Source: a virus
Strand: one strand, 5' to 3'
Virus record (IMG/VR): IMGVR_UViG_3300029908_000118
Coordinates: 1 to 27,518 of that record
DNA length: 27,518 nucleotides
The notes beneath the pieces were generated by a model. The model saw nothing but the letters and a program-made list of their open reading frames with translations, made no database searches and was not told the DNA's origin. Every line of letters begins with the position of its first letter. The stretch's first letter is position 1. Below, one piece after another: positions 22,637-27,518 of the stretch. Position numbers and translations under genes: made by a program.

Positions 22637-23359
22637 ATGGCCTTTAACTATAAACTTGCATTCCAAGCAGCCAGCAATAACAACATTGCTTTGGCTCAAA
22701 CCCTTGCGGCTGCGGGCAATCTTTCCCTAAACGGCTCACTGAAACAGACGCTAACGCCCAATGATGGCGGGACGATATCGTTTTTTCCAAACCAAGGACA
22801 AAACTCTACTAATTCTGATTCCACTGTATTCGGAGGCTATAATGTACCCGTTACGCTTACCAGCACGGGCAATTTGTCAGGGGTTACTTTTACAATCACT
22901 GGTTTTCAGAGTGAGCCTTATAATCCTTTTATTCCTGTTACCGAGACTATAGCTGGCCCGAATAATAACACAGTTACATCTGTAAATTTCTATAATCGGA
23001 TTTTGAGTATTTCGGCTTCGGCGGCGGTTGGGACGGCAGTATCAGCAGGTACTGGTGCAACCGCTGCGTATAGCAGATGGCTTCCTGTTGATGGCCCAGG
23101 TGCAAATAGCAATGCAGCAGTTGCCGCTTTTGTATCTGGTACAATAAACTACACAGTGCAACATACGTTTGATAATATTTTTAATTCTACGGAAACGATC
23201 AATGTGTTTAACATTGATGATACAAATTTAGTTAATGCGACAACATCGCAAGACAGCAATTATCTATTTTCGCCGCGTGCAATTCGTATCCTAATCAACA
23301 GTGGTACTGGTTCACTGGTGTTCTATGTCAACCAATCTGGCCTAGTGGGTTCAATCTAA
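22637..23359 (+). CDS. Beta-rich virion structural protein
   Basis: A strong GGGGGA ribosome binding site precedes the ATG. The 240-residue protein has the series NVPVTLTSTGNLSGVTFTIT, then GFQSEP, ETIAGPNNNTVTSVNFYNRI, then LSISASAAVGTAVSAGTGA, and finally TINYTVQHTFDNIF. This 'VTITSxGxxSGxxFTIxGxxxxG...ETIxGPN...VxxIxxS...VSxGT...GxxNYTVxxTxDD' order recurs in phage structural proteins of unknown detail. It opens a three-gene cluster of surface-type proteins and shares part of its layout with the protein at 4610. The next gene overlaps its stop. Confidence 0.6.
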   Translation: MAFNYKLAFQAASNNNIALAQTLAAAGNLSLNGSLKQTLTPNDGGTISFFPNQGQNSTNSDSTVFGGYNVPVTLTSTGNLSGVTFTITGFQSEPYNPFIPVTETIAGPNNNTVTSVNFYNRILSISASAAVGTAVSAGTGATAAYSRWLPVDGPGANSNAAVAAFVSGTINYTVQHTFDNIFNSTETINVFNIDDTNLVNATTSQDSNYLFSPRAIRILINSGTGSLVFYVNQSGLVGSI

Positions 23360-23664
23360 TGACGATTACATATTTATCTTCTGGCGGAGGCGGCCCCACT
23401 TCTGCTACCCCTTTTGAGTTCGGCGGCACGTCCACGGGCACAGCCTCACAACTGACATCATTCCCTATCACAAGCTTCGCGTTTCTTCAGAACACGAGCG
23501 CATCGGGCAATATTTACGTCGGCGGCCCCGGAATCCTAGCATCAGTTGGTGCCTCAGGAAGCGGGTACCCTGTTCTGCCCGGTGGTCAGGTGCCTCTCCC
23601 TGGTAACAACACAAACCTAACTTGGGTAATCGGCGTGGGTACTTACGCGGTCGCAGGGTGCTAA
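23359..23664 (+). CDS. Small Gly/Ser-rich structural protein (101 aa)
   Basis: The ATG overlaps the upstream stop. The protein contains FLQNTSASGNIYVGGPGILA, then SGYPVLPGGQVPLPGNNTNL and TWVIGVG. This is a compact beta domain resembling phage proteins with the pattern 'NTSASGxIYVGG...GxPLxPGxxVPL...LxVIG'. A minor virion or appendage role is inferred from its neighbours. Confidence 0.55.
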   Translation: MTITYLSSGGGGPTSATPFEFGGTSTGTASQLTSFPITSFAFLQNTSASGNIYVGGPGILASVGASGSGYPVLPGGQVPLPGNNTNLTWVIGVGTYAVAGC

Positions 23665-23665
23665 A

Positions 23666-24973
23666 ATGGCTTTCTCACCGATAACCGCACCGTCGATCAG
23701 CAAAGTTTCTGGTTTAGCAATTACAATCGGCTCGGTGGCGTACAGCCTAACCGCATCTTATGCCTTAGTGTCGCTCACAGGGGGCGGCCCATTTCAACTG
23801 CCAATTACAGCCGCCGGTGCTTATATCGTTACGGCAAATGTAGATATTACGGGTGCGACATCAGGCGACGATGTTCGGTTTAAGATTTACGATAGTGCCG
23901 CATCTGCGTATGTGGCAAACACAGAAACCTTGGTTTCAATTGATTCTAACGGCGAAGGTTCTGCATCACTACAATTTCCTTACACGGCATCGGGCGCAAC
24001 TAATTTACAGCTCTACGCGGTTAATAATACAGCGGCTCGCGGCTCTATTGCGGCCAACACTTCGCGCCTGAGTTACATATCCGTTTCTTCTGCCAGCACG
24101 CATCCCCTTCCAAATATCACGAGTTTCACACCGGCATACGGCGTTAGCACATCCGTTGCGATCACGGGAACAGGCTTTACAGGGGCAACTGCTGTTTCTT
24201 TCAACGGCACGGCGGCGACAAGTTATACTGTTAATTCCGACACGTCCATTACGGCAACAAGTCCGGCAAGTTTTACGAACGGCCCTATTTTAATTACAAC
24301 ATTAGGCGGTACGGCCACAAGCTCCACAAACTATACCCAAACCGCACCCGCTGCTGTGCTTCAAGTGGGTCATATCTATTCAGAGAATGGTGATACTAAT
24401 TCCCCAATAAATATCGGCGGTGTAACTTCAAGCGGCGCGAATAGTTTATGGGTTCTAGGTGTTTATTCAGCGACTCAATGCAATACACCTACCCTGAACG
24501 GCGTAAATATGAACACCGCCCAAGTAAGCACGGATTCAAGTGGCAAGTACTTGGGGGTTTATTATTTATATACTTCCGCATCCCTCAGTAATGTTACGTG
24601 TGCCACGCCTAATGAATTGTTTTTCGGCTACATTGCTCAATTGGTTGAATACAAATCTTCGCTGGATATAATTGGTAATTCGTCTTTCACATCTCTCAAT
24701 TACTCGGCTGGCACAATCAATCTTTCGCCTGTCACCACAGCCAATACTGGCTCTACGATTTACAGCCTGGTTGGCGGCGTCAGCAATAGTGCTACCACGG
24801 CAGGCACAGGCTATTCATTAAATGGCAGCCACATTATCGACGCGAATCTTGACTTCGCACTTTCTTCCGAGACAAGTACAAGCACGTTCTCAGCAAGCAC
24901 GACTGTAACGCCTACAGCTACGATGACTGACAATTCTTCCCGTGCTGCATCAATTACATTTGAGATTGCATAA
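23666..24973 (+). CDS. Appendage protein with an IPT/TIG domain
   Basis: The 435-residue protein has three parts. Residues 1-145 form a beta domain (VAYSLTASYALVSLTGGGPF and onward). Residues about 148-228 are an IPT/TIG Ig-like domain (PNITSFTPAYGVSTSVAITG, then TGFTGATAVSFNGTAATSYT and SPASFTNGPILITTLGGTA). The C-terminal 200 residues are Ser/Thr-rich beta sequence, with a final SITFEIA. IPT/TIG domains occur in phage tail adhesins and bacterial surface proteins. It is a candidate second receptor- or glycan-binding appendage. No enzymatic motif is seen. Confidence 0.65.
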   Translation: MAFSPITAPSISKVSGLAITIGSVAYSLTASYALVSLTGGGPFQLPITAAGAYIVTANVDITGATSGDDVRFKIYDSAASAYVANTETLVSIDSNGEGSASLQFPYTASGATNLQLYAVNNTAARGSIAANTSRLSYISVSSASTHPLPNITSFTPAYGVSTSVAITGTGFTGATAVSFNGTAATSYTVNSDTSITATSPASFTNGPILITTLGGTATSSTNYTQTAPAAVLQVGHIYSENGDTNSPINIGGVTSSGANSLWVLGVYSATQCNTPTLNGVNMNTAQVSTDSSGKYLGVYYLYTSASLSNVTCATPNELFFGYIAQLVEYKSSLDIIGNSSFTSLNYSAGTINLSPVTTANTGSTIYSLVGGVSNSATTAGTGYSLNGSHIIDANLDFALSSETSTSTFSASTTVTPTATMTDNSSRAASITFEIA

Positions 24974-25215
24974 TGAATCAAGATGGCAAACTAAGTGTAC
25001 TTACCCTAAGCCTCACGAGCGCGGCTTTGTTTGAGTTAGGCGGTAGTGGTGCGCTTTACGATGCAGCGGACAAGGTGGCTCGGCACACGCAGCATTATCC
25101 GCGCGCGGAATTGCTTGGCATTTGCGCTTTTGCTTTTGGTGCGGTGGGGCTGACGAAAGCGGTTTTTGTCGGGGCGAGTTTATTAGCCAGAAAATACAGA
25201 GGATTGAACTTATGA
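24973..25215 (+). CDS. Small protein with one membrane segment (80 aa)
   Basis: The ATG overlaps the previous stop (TAATG) and the stop overlaps the next start (ATGA). One hydrophobic segment, about residues 46-69 (AELLGICAFAFGAVGLTKAV), is followed by a basic end ARKYRGLNL. It begins the chain that leads to the lysis genes, so a holin-like or antiholin role is possible but unproven. Confidence 0.55.
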   Translation: MNQDGKLSVLTLSLTSAALFELGGSGALYDAADKVARHTQHYPRAELLGICAFAFGAVGLTKAVFVGASLLARKYRGLNL

Positions 25216-25448
25216 CCGACCTGCACAGCCTTGTTAAACGCCGCATCGCGCAGGCCAACCCTGGGCGCAAACTATTGATGGTGCGCGTGGAGTTTCATCG
25301 GACTTCGGAAAACGGCATCCATATCGTGCTTGAGGCTGAAGAAAAAAACAGGGCAGTTGTTGGGCAGATCGTTGTTCCAAATAATCTCATTCCTGTTTTT
25401 ATCCGCGAGAAACCAAGCAAAGAACTAGACAAGGAGTTCAAACTATGA
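25212..25448 (+). CDS. Hypothetical soluble protein (78 aa)
   Basis: ATG at 25212 overlaps the preceding stop, which decides the start over a longer frame to 25122. The protein is short, charged and probably alpha/beta (KLLMVRVEFHRTSENGIHIV). No family is recognised. It is coupled on both sides to membrane-associated lysis-region genes. Confidence 0.55.
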   Translation: MTDLHSLVKRRIAQANPGRKLLMVRVEFHRTSENGIHIVLEAEEKNRAVVGQIVVPNNLIPVFIREKPSKELDKEFKL

Positions 25449-25795
25449 CAGGGGATAACATACCCGGCAATCTAAGTGGCCGCATTAGTGTTCTTGAGGC
25501 AATCATTCCGCGCGTTGAGCGAATTGCCGAAGAAACCAATAAACTCATCTTTACGAAACTTGATTTCATCAGGGACAATATGGTTACGCAAAAGCAACTG
25601 GCCGAAGAACTGCATGGCATCCAGAAATATCAGACTTCAAATGATGATATGGCGCTAGATAATAAAAAAAAAATCCAAAATTTACAGCTCCAAGTGTACG
25701 GCCTGGGGATAGTTTTTGTCATCAGTCTTTTCGTGGGGGCAGCGAAAACCCTTTCGGTTATTAGTGTCATCGGCCCCAAGATAATTTCGCCATGA
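25445..25795 (+). CDS. Coiled-coil protein with C-terminal membrane anchor (XhlA-like topology)
   Basis: The 116-residue product has a helical, coiled-coil-like N-terminal part (residues about 12-75: ISVLEAIIPRVERIAEETNK, then LAEELHGIQKYQ). A transmembrane segment follows at about 83-103 (LQVYGLGIVFVISLFVGAAK). This topology is shared with XhlA-type lysis accessories, and the gene directly precedes the lysozyme. A run of ten A (25664-25673) lies before the membrane segment. The function is inferred from topology and neighbours only. Confidence 0.55.
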   Translation: MTGDNIPGNLSGRISVLEAIIPRVERIAEETNKLIFTKLDFIRDNMVTQKQLAEELHGIQKYQTSNDDMALDNKKKIQNLQLQVYGLGIVFVISLFVGAAKTLSVISVIGPKIISP

Positions 25796-26220
25796 AACCG
25801 TCAGAAAACGCTCTTGCACTGGCTAGAACCTTCGAAGGATGCAGATTGGCTGCTTATCGCGACAGTGCTGGAACCCTGACAATCGGATACGGGCATACGG
25901 ATGGCGTACAAGACGGCGATACTTGCACGCCAGAACAGGCTGAATTTTGGCTTAATAGTGATATGACGGCAGCGGGTTTATGGGTATCGCGCTATGTCAC
26001 GACTGAACTGACGCAGAATCAATTTGACGCGCTCAGTGACTGGGTTTTCAACCTTGGAGCGGGTAATTTCGAGGAGTCATCCCTGCTGCGCTATGTAAAC
26101 GCCCGCCAATTTGACGCGGCTTCAGAGGAATTTCCTAAATGGGTTCATGCGGGCGGTGTAGTGCTTCCTGGCCTTGTATCTAGGCGCGCGGCTGAACAAC
26201 AACTATTCGTGACGGTGTAA
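25792..26220 (+). CDS. Endolysin, GH24 (T4-type) lysozyme
   Basis: The 142-residue enzyme contains RTFEGCRLAAYRDSAGTLTI and then GYGHTDGV, the GH24 active-site region. Glu15, Asp24 and Thr30 have the E-8x-D-5x-T spacing of T4 lysozyme. LTQNQFDALSDWVFNLGAGN and the C-terminal SRRAAEQQLF also fit lambdoid and P22-type lysozymes. It hydrolyses the MurNAc-GlcNAc bond of peptidoglycan at the end of infection. There is no signal-anchor sequence, so release through the neighbouring holin is expected. The start overlaps the preceding stop. Confidence 0.9.
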   Translation: MKPSENALALARTFEGCRLAAYRDSAGTLTIGYGHTDGVQDGDTCTPEQAEFWLNSDMTAAGLWVSRYVTTELTQNQFDALSDWVFNLGAGNFEESSLLRYVNARQFDAASEEFPKWVHAGGVVLPGLVSRRAAEQQLFVTV

Positions 26221-26221
26221 G

Positions 26222-26443
26222 ATGGCTGGATTGTTTGACAGCACTGATCGAAGCGTGGAGGCCCACATTGTCTATGCCGGCCTGGGTGTGGTTGCAGTGA
26301 TTATCTGCGCTATTATATTCGTCATCCTGGATGTTAAGGATTTCCACCTCAGTGATCTAGGTATCGCAATCGGCAGCATCATGACGGGGAGCGGCGTTGG
26401 GGCTGTCGGGCAGGGAATACAGTCACGGATTACACCGCCATGA
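26222..26443 (+). CDS. Holin-like membrane protein
   Basis: The 73-residue protein has a strong membrane segment at about 14-38 (AHIVYAGLGVVAVIICAIIF) and a second weaker one at about 43-66 (LGIAIGSIMTGSGVGAVGQG). The context fits a holin: just after the lysozyme and overlapping the Rz gene start. It would form lesions in the inner membrane that release the lysozyme. No sequence family name can be assigned with certainty. Confidence 0.65.
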   Translation: MAGLFDSTDRSVEAHIVYAGLGVVAVIICAIIFVILDVKDFHLSDLGIAIGSIMTGSGVGAVGQGIQSRITPP

Positions 26444-26871
26444 TAGATTGGCTGCAAGTTATCCTGACTGCCATCGCCACGGCCACAATAGCCTTTGGGC
26501 TGCATGAGATGGACGTCGAGTTCATCAAGGCCAACCAGGCGGCGGCGCTGGCGGCGCAGAAGCAGGAACTATCTACCCAATGTGATGAAGCCAAACAACT
26601 AACAGAAAAGGTGTCCCATGATTATGAGACTCAGCTTTCTAGCCTTAATGCTCAGCTTAGCAAGCTGCGCCAGTCCACCATCTGCGTGCCAATTGCCCCC
26701 AATACCCCAAGACATAATGGCCCCGCCGCAAGCAGCAGATCCCCTGGAAAGAATGAAATTGCTGCTGGCACCCTTTATGATTACGCAGGGGACTACGCAA
26801 AAGAGCGACTCCAACTAGTCGCTTGCCAGAATTTCGTAACCCAAACATGGGATATGAACAGAGGGAGGTGA
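26440..26871 (+). CDS. Rz-like inner-membrane spanin
   Basis: The 143-residue protein has an N-terminal membrane anchor (MIDWLQVILTAIATATIAFG) followed by a helical periplasmic part (residues about 28-80, KANQAAALAAQKQELSTQCD and onward). This is standard i-spanin topology. A second gene is embedded in the +1 frame with a lipoprotein signal, the classical Rz/Rz1 arrangement. The two proteins bridge inner and outer membranes and disrupt the outer membrane after cell wall breakdown. The start overlaps the holin stop. Confidence 0.75.
   Translation: MIDWLQVILTAIATATIAFGLHEMDVEFIKANQAAALAAQKQELSTQCDEAKQLTEKVSHDYETQLSSLNAQLSKLRQSTICVPIAPNTPRHNGPAASSRSPGKNEIAAGTLYDYAGDYAKERLQLVACQNFVTQTWDMNRGR
26618..26818 (+). 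CDS. Rz1-like outer-membrane spanin lipoprotein, nested in Rz
   Basis: Lying wholly inside the Rz gene in another frame, the 66-residue product starts MIMRLSFLALMLSLASC, a signal peptide ending in lipobox LASC with Cys17. The mature part is proline rich (PPSACQLPPIPQD), as in Rz1 proteins. AAGGTG precedes the ATG at 26618; ATG at 26624 is an alternative. It would be lipidated, anchored in the outer membrane and pair with the Rz protein. Confidence 0.75.
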   Translation: MIMRLSFLALMLSLASCASPPSACQLPPIPQDIMAPPQAADPLERMKLLLAPFMITQGTTQKSDSN

Positions 26872-26876
26872 TTTGC

Positions 26877-26900
26877 ATGGCTAAGAAAAAGAAAAAATAA
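26877..26900 (+). CDS. Seven-codon lysine peptide ORF (MAKKKKK)
   Basis: A consensus ribosome binding site (GGGAGGTGA at 26863-26871) precedes the ATG by five bases, then GCT and five Lys codons before TAA. The strong initiation signal is unexpected if nothing is translated. It sits five bases before the intrinsic terminator. It may be a micro-peptide, a degraded Lys-rich gene like those at 547-826, or a chance signal. Confidence 0.35.
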   Translation: MAKKKKK

Positions 26901-26904
26901 CACT

Positions 26905-26943
26905 AGGGGGCCGGGCATATAGCACCACAACGGCCCCCTTTTT
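26905..26943 (+). terminator. Intrinsic terminator of the rightward late operon
   Basis: GGGGGCCG (26906-26913) pairs perfectly with CGGCCCCC (26931-26938). An A-T pair extends the stem, the loop is 17 bases, and TTTTT at 26939-26943 follows. It stands after the spanin genes and before oppositely oriented genes. The T run reaches the stop of the leftward gene. Confidence 0.9.
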
Positions 26944-27167
26944 CATGGCTCGAAACCGTGGATTTTAACCACATGATCACTCAAAGGCTTTAGGGCATCA
27001 ACCCGCGCTTTCAGAAAGCTTTGCGCTGTGCCAAGCGATCGGTAATAGACGGGTATGGCTATGCTATATCCCTTTGGTGTGTGTGTCATGCCGCGCCAAT
27101 CCTTCCCGTCAGTGGACTCCTGCGGAATAAAAGTTCCATCGGCCATTTCTGCGATCCGGTATTTCAT
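26943..27167 (-). CDS. Hypothetical leftward protein (74 aa)
   Basis: The product, MKYRIAEMADGTFIPQESTD and onward, has alternating strand and helix character (YSIAIPVYYRSLGTAQSFLK) and no recognised domain. It overlaps the upstream leftward gene by four bases (ATGA), consistent with one leftward operon. Its stop falls at the T run of the late terminator, so the two operons are convergent there. Confidence 0.6.
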   Translation of the reverse strand: MKYRIAEMADGTFIPQESTDGKDWRGMTHTPKGYSIAIPVYYRSLGTAQSFLKARVDALKPLSDHVVKIHGFEP

Positions 27168-27364
27168 AGCGTCTCCTTTGGTTTGTGTTTAGAAAATCGC
27201 TGCGTGGATAAGTGGATTAAGCCGCAAAATGGACATTCATACGGATGATAATCGAGTTTGAATTCCCTGGAATAATCCATAGCCGCTGCGATTGCCTCGA
27301 AAGGCGTTTTATAGGATTTCTTCTTAGTGCATGTTTTTCTGCGTGCGGAGTTGCTATTTGTCAT
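27164..27364 (-). CDS. Small zinc-finger-like protein (66 aa)
   Basis: The protein is basic with Cys12 and a YECPFCGLIHLSTQR segment giving Cys44, Cys47 and His51. This is a C...CxxC...H arrangement likely to bind one zinc. The pattern KxxYKTPFEAIAAAMDYS followed by 'YxCPxCxxxHLS' is common in tiny phage proteins that may bind nucleic acid. It is coupled to neighbours on both sides (TGATG upstream, ATGA downstream). Confidence 0.65.
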   Translation of the reverse strand: MTNSNSARRKTCTKKKSYKTPFEAIAAAMDYSREFKLDYHPYECPFCGLIHLSTQRFSKHKPKETL

Positions 27365-27459
27365 CAGTCATCCACCCAATCCTCGTTAGGTGTGTTTCTG
27401 GCGTGAAAGTACAGCCACACGATAAAGATCACAAAGGCGATGATGTAAAAGTAAGCCAT
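27364..27459 (-). CDS. Single-span membrane micro-protein (31 aa)
   Basis: Read on the minus strand from 27459, the product is MAYFYIIAFVIFIVWLYFHA followed by RNTPNEDWVDD: one hydrophobic helix with an acidic C-terminal tail. GGAA lies upstream of the ATG. Start and stop both overlap adjacent frames (TGATG), which supports translation. The function is unknown. Confidence 0.5.
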   Translation of the reverse strand: MAYFYIIAFVIFIVWLYFHARNTPNEDWVDD

Positions 27460-27518
27460 CAGTCTTTTCCGCTATCTGTAAAATGCTTCTTAGGTTTTCC
27501 TGTTATGGTTAAAGGTGG
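27459..27518 (-). CDS. C-terminal fragment of a leftward gene cut by the window edge
   Basis: Only this minus-strand frame is open from the right edge to its stop (TGA at 27461-27459), and it overlaps the next ATG as TGATG. It encodes 19 residues ending KPKKHFTDSGKD. Nothing more can be said without sequence to the right. Confidence 0.45.
   Translation of the reverse strand, partial: PPLTITGKPKKHFTDSGKD

Noticed and set aside
22578-22735. ORF beginning MVNLMRFYDKLSP that overlaps the start of the structural gene at 22637
   Set aside because: The 22637 frame has the strong ribosome binding site and a recognisable family pattern; this frame loses sensible composition after the overlap.
1-27518. 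tRNA genes, CRISPR arrays, insertion sequences, integrase and attachment sites
   Set aside because: No cloverleaf-like sequence, regularly spaced repeats, transposase or recombinase motifs were seen by eye on either strand; a tRNA or repeat scan was not possible here.

Overview
The window reads as one stretch of a tailed double-stranded DNA phage, most likely a podovirus-like (short-tailed) virus of an alphaproteobacterium. The phage call rests on a contiguous head, tail, ejection and lysis gene order. The host call rests on a leftward gene for a GcrA-type regulator (21035-21463), a family known mainly from alphaproteobacteria. No terminase or portal gene is present; in this layout they would lie to the left of base 1. 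No tRNA, rRNA, CRISPR array, integrase, transposase or DNA replication gene was seen. The longest stretch without a confident gene is about 120 bases (12849-12969).

Layout. 2-481 is the end of a membrane protein gene. 547-1026 holds three small genes, two of them very lysine rich. 1007-5398 is the head module: a GroES-like co-chaperonin, a scaffold-like coiled-coil protein, a protein with an AT-hook-like N-terminus, a head-associated structural protein, the HK97-fold major capsid protein and a further structural protein. A glycosyltransferase follows (5408-6082). 6115-12848 is the connector and tail module: a P22 gp4-like adaptor carrying an apparent discoidin (F5/8 type C) insertion, a zinc-ribbon protein, an SU10-type adaptor, a long tail fiber, its small partner and a P22 gp10-like nozzle/stabilisation protein. 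12970-21034 is the DNA ejection (internal virion) module: a GNAT-fold protein and four large low-complexity Gln/Asn/Gly/Ala-rich proteins. 21035-21641 is a leftward two-gene moron-like insert with the GcrA-like regulator. 21688-24973 holds a second glycosyltransferase (GT2) and three beta-rich appendage proteins, one with an IPT/TIG domain. 24973-26871 is the lysis cassette: small membrane and coiled-coil proteins, GH24 lysozyme, holin, Rz and an embedded Rz1. A 7-codon lysine peptide ORF and a strong intrinsic terminator (26905-26943) close the rightward late operon. 26943-27518 is a leftward set of tiny genes, probably early or accessory.

Most rightward genes are translationally coupled (ATGA, TAATG or short overlaps), so nearly all true gaps are under 130 bases. 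Those gaps share signals. The 8-mer GTTGTCAT occurs in four of them, and an 11/12-base identical extended -10-like block occurs before 6115 and before 22637. The GcrA-like gene starts from a short divergent region with three GANTC sites in 73 bases and a TATAAT box on the leftward strand, consistent with methylation-sensitive control. A short K-x-G-G motif recurs in three small basic proteins and two internal virion proteins; in the clearest pair the amino acids are conserved while 7 of 10 codons differ synonymously. That motif, the intergenic signals and the GcrA moron are the most unusual content here.
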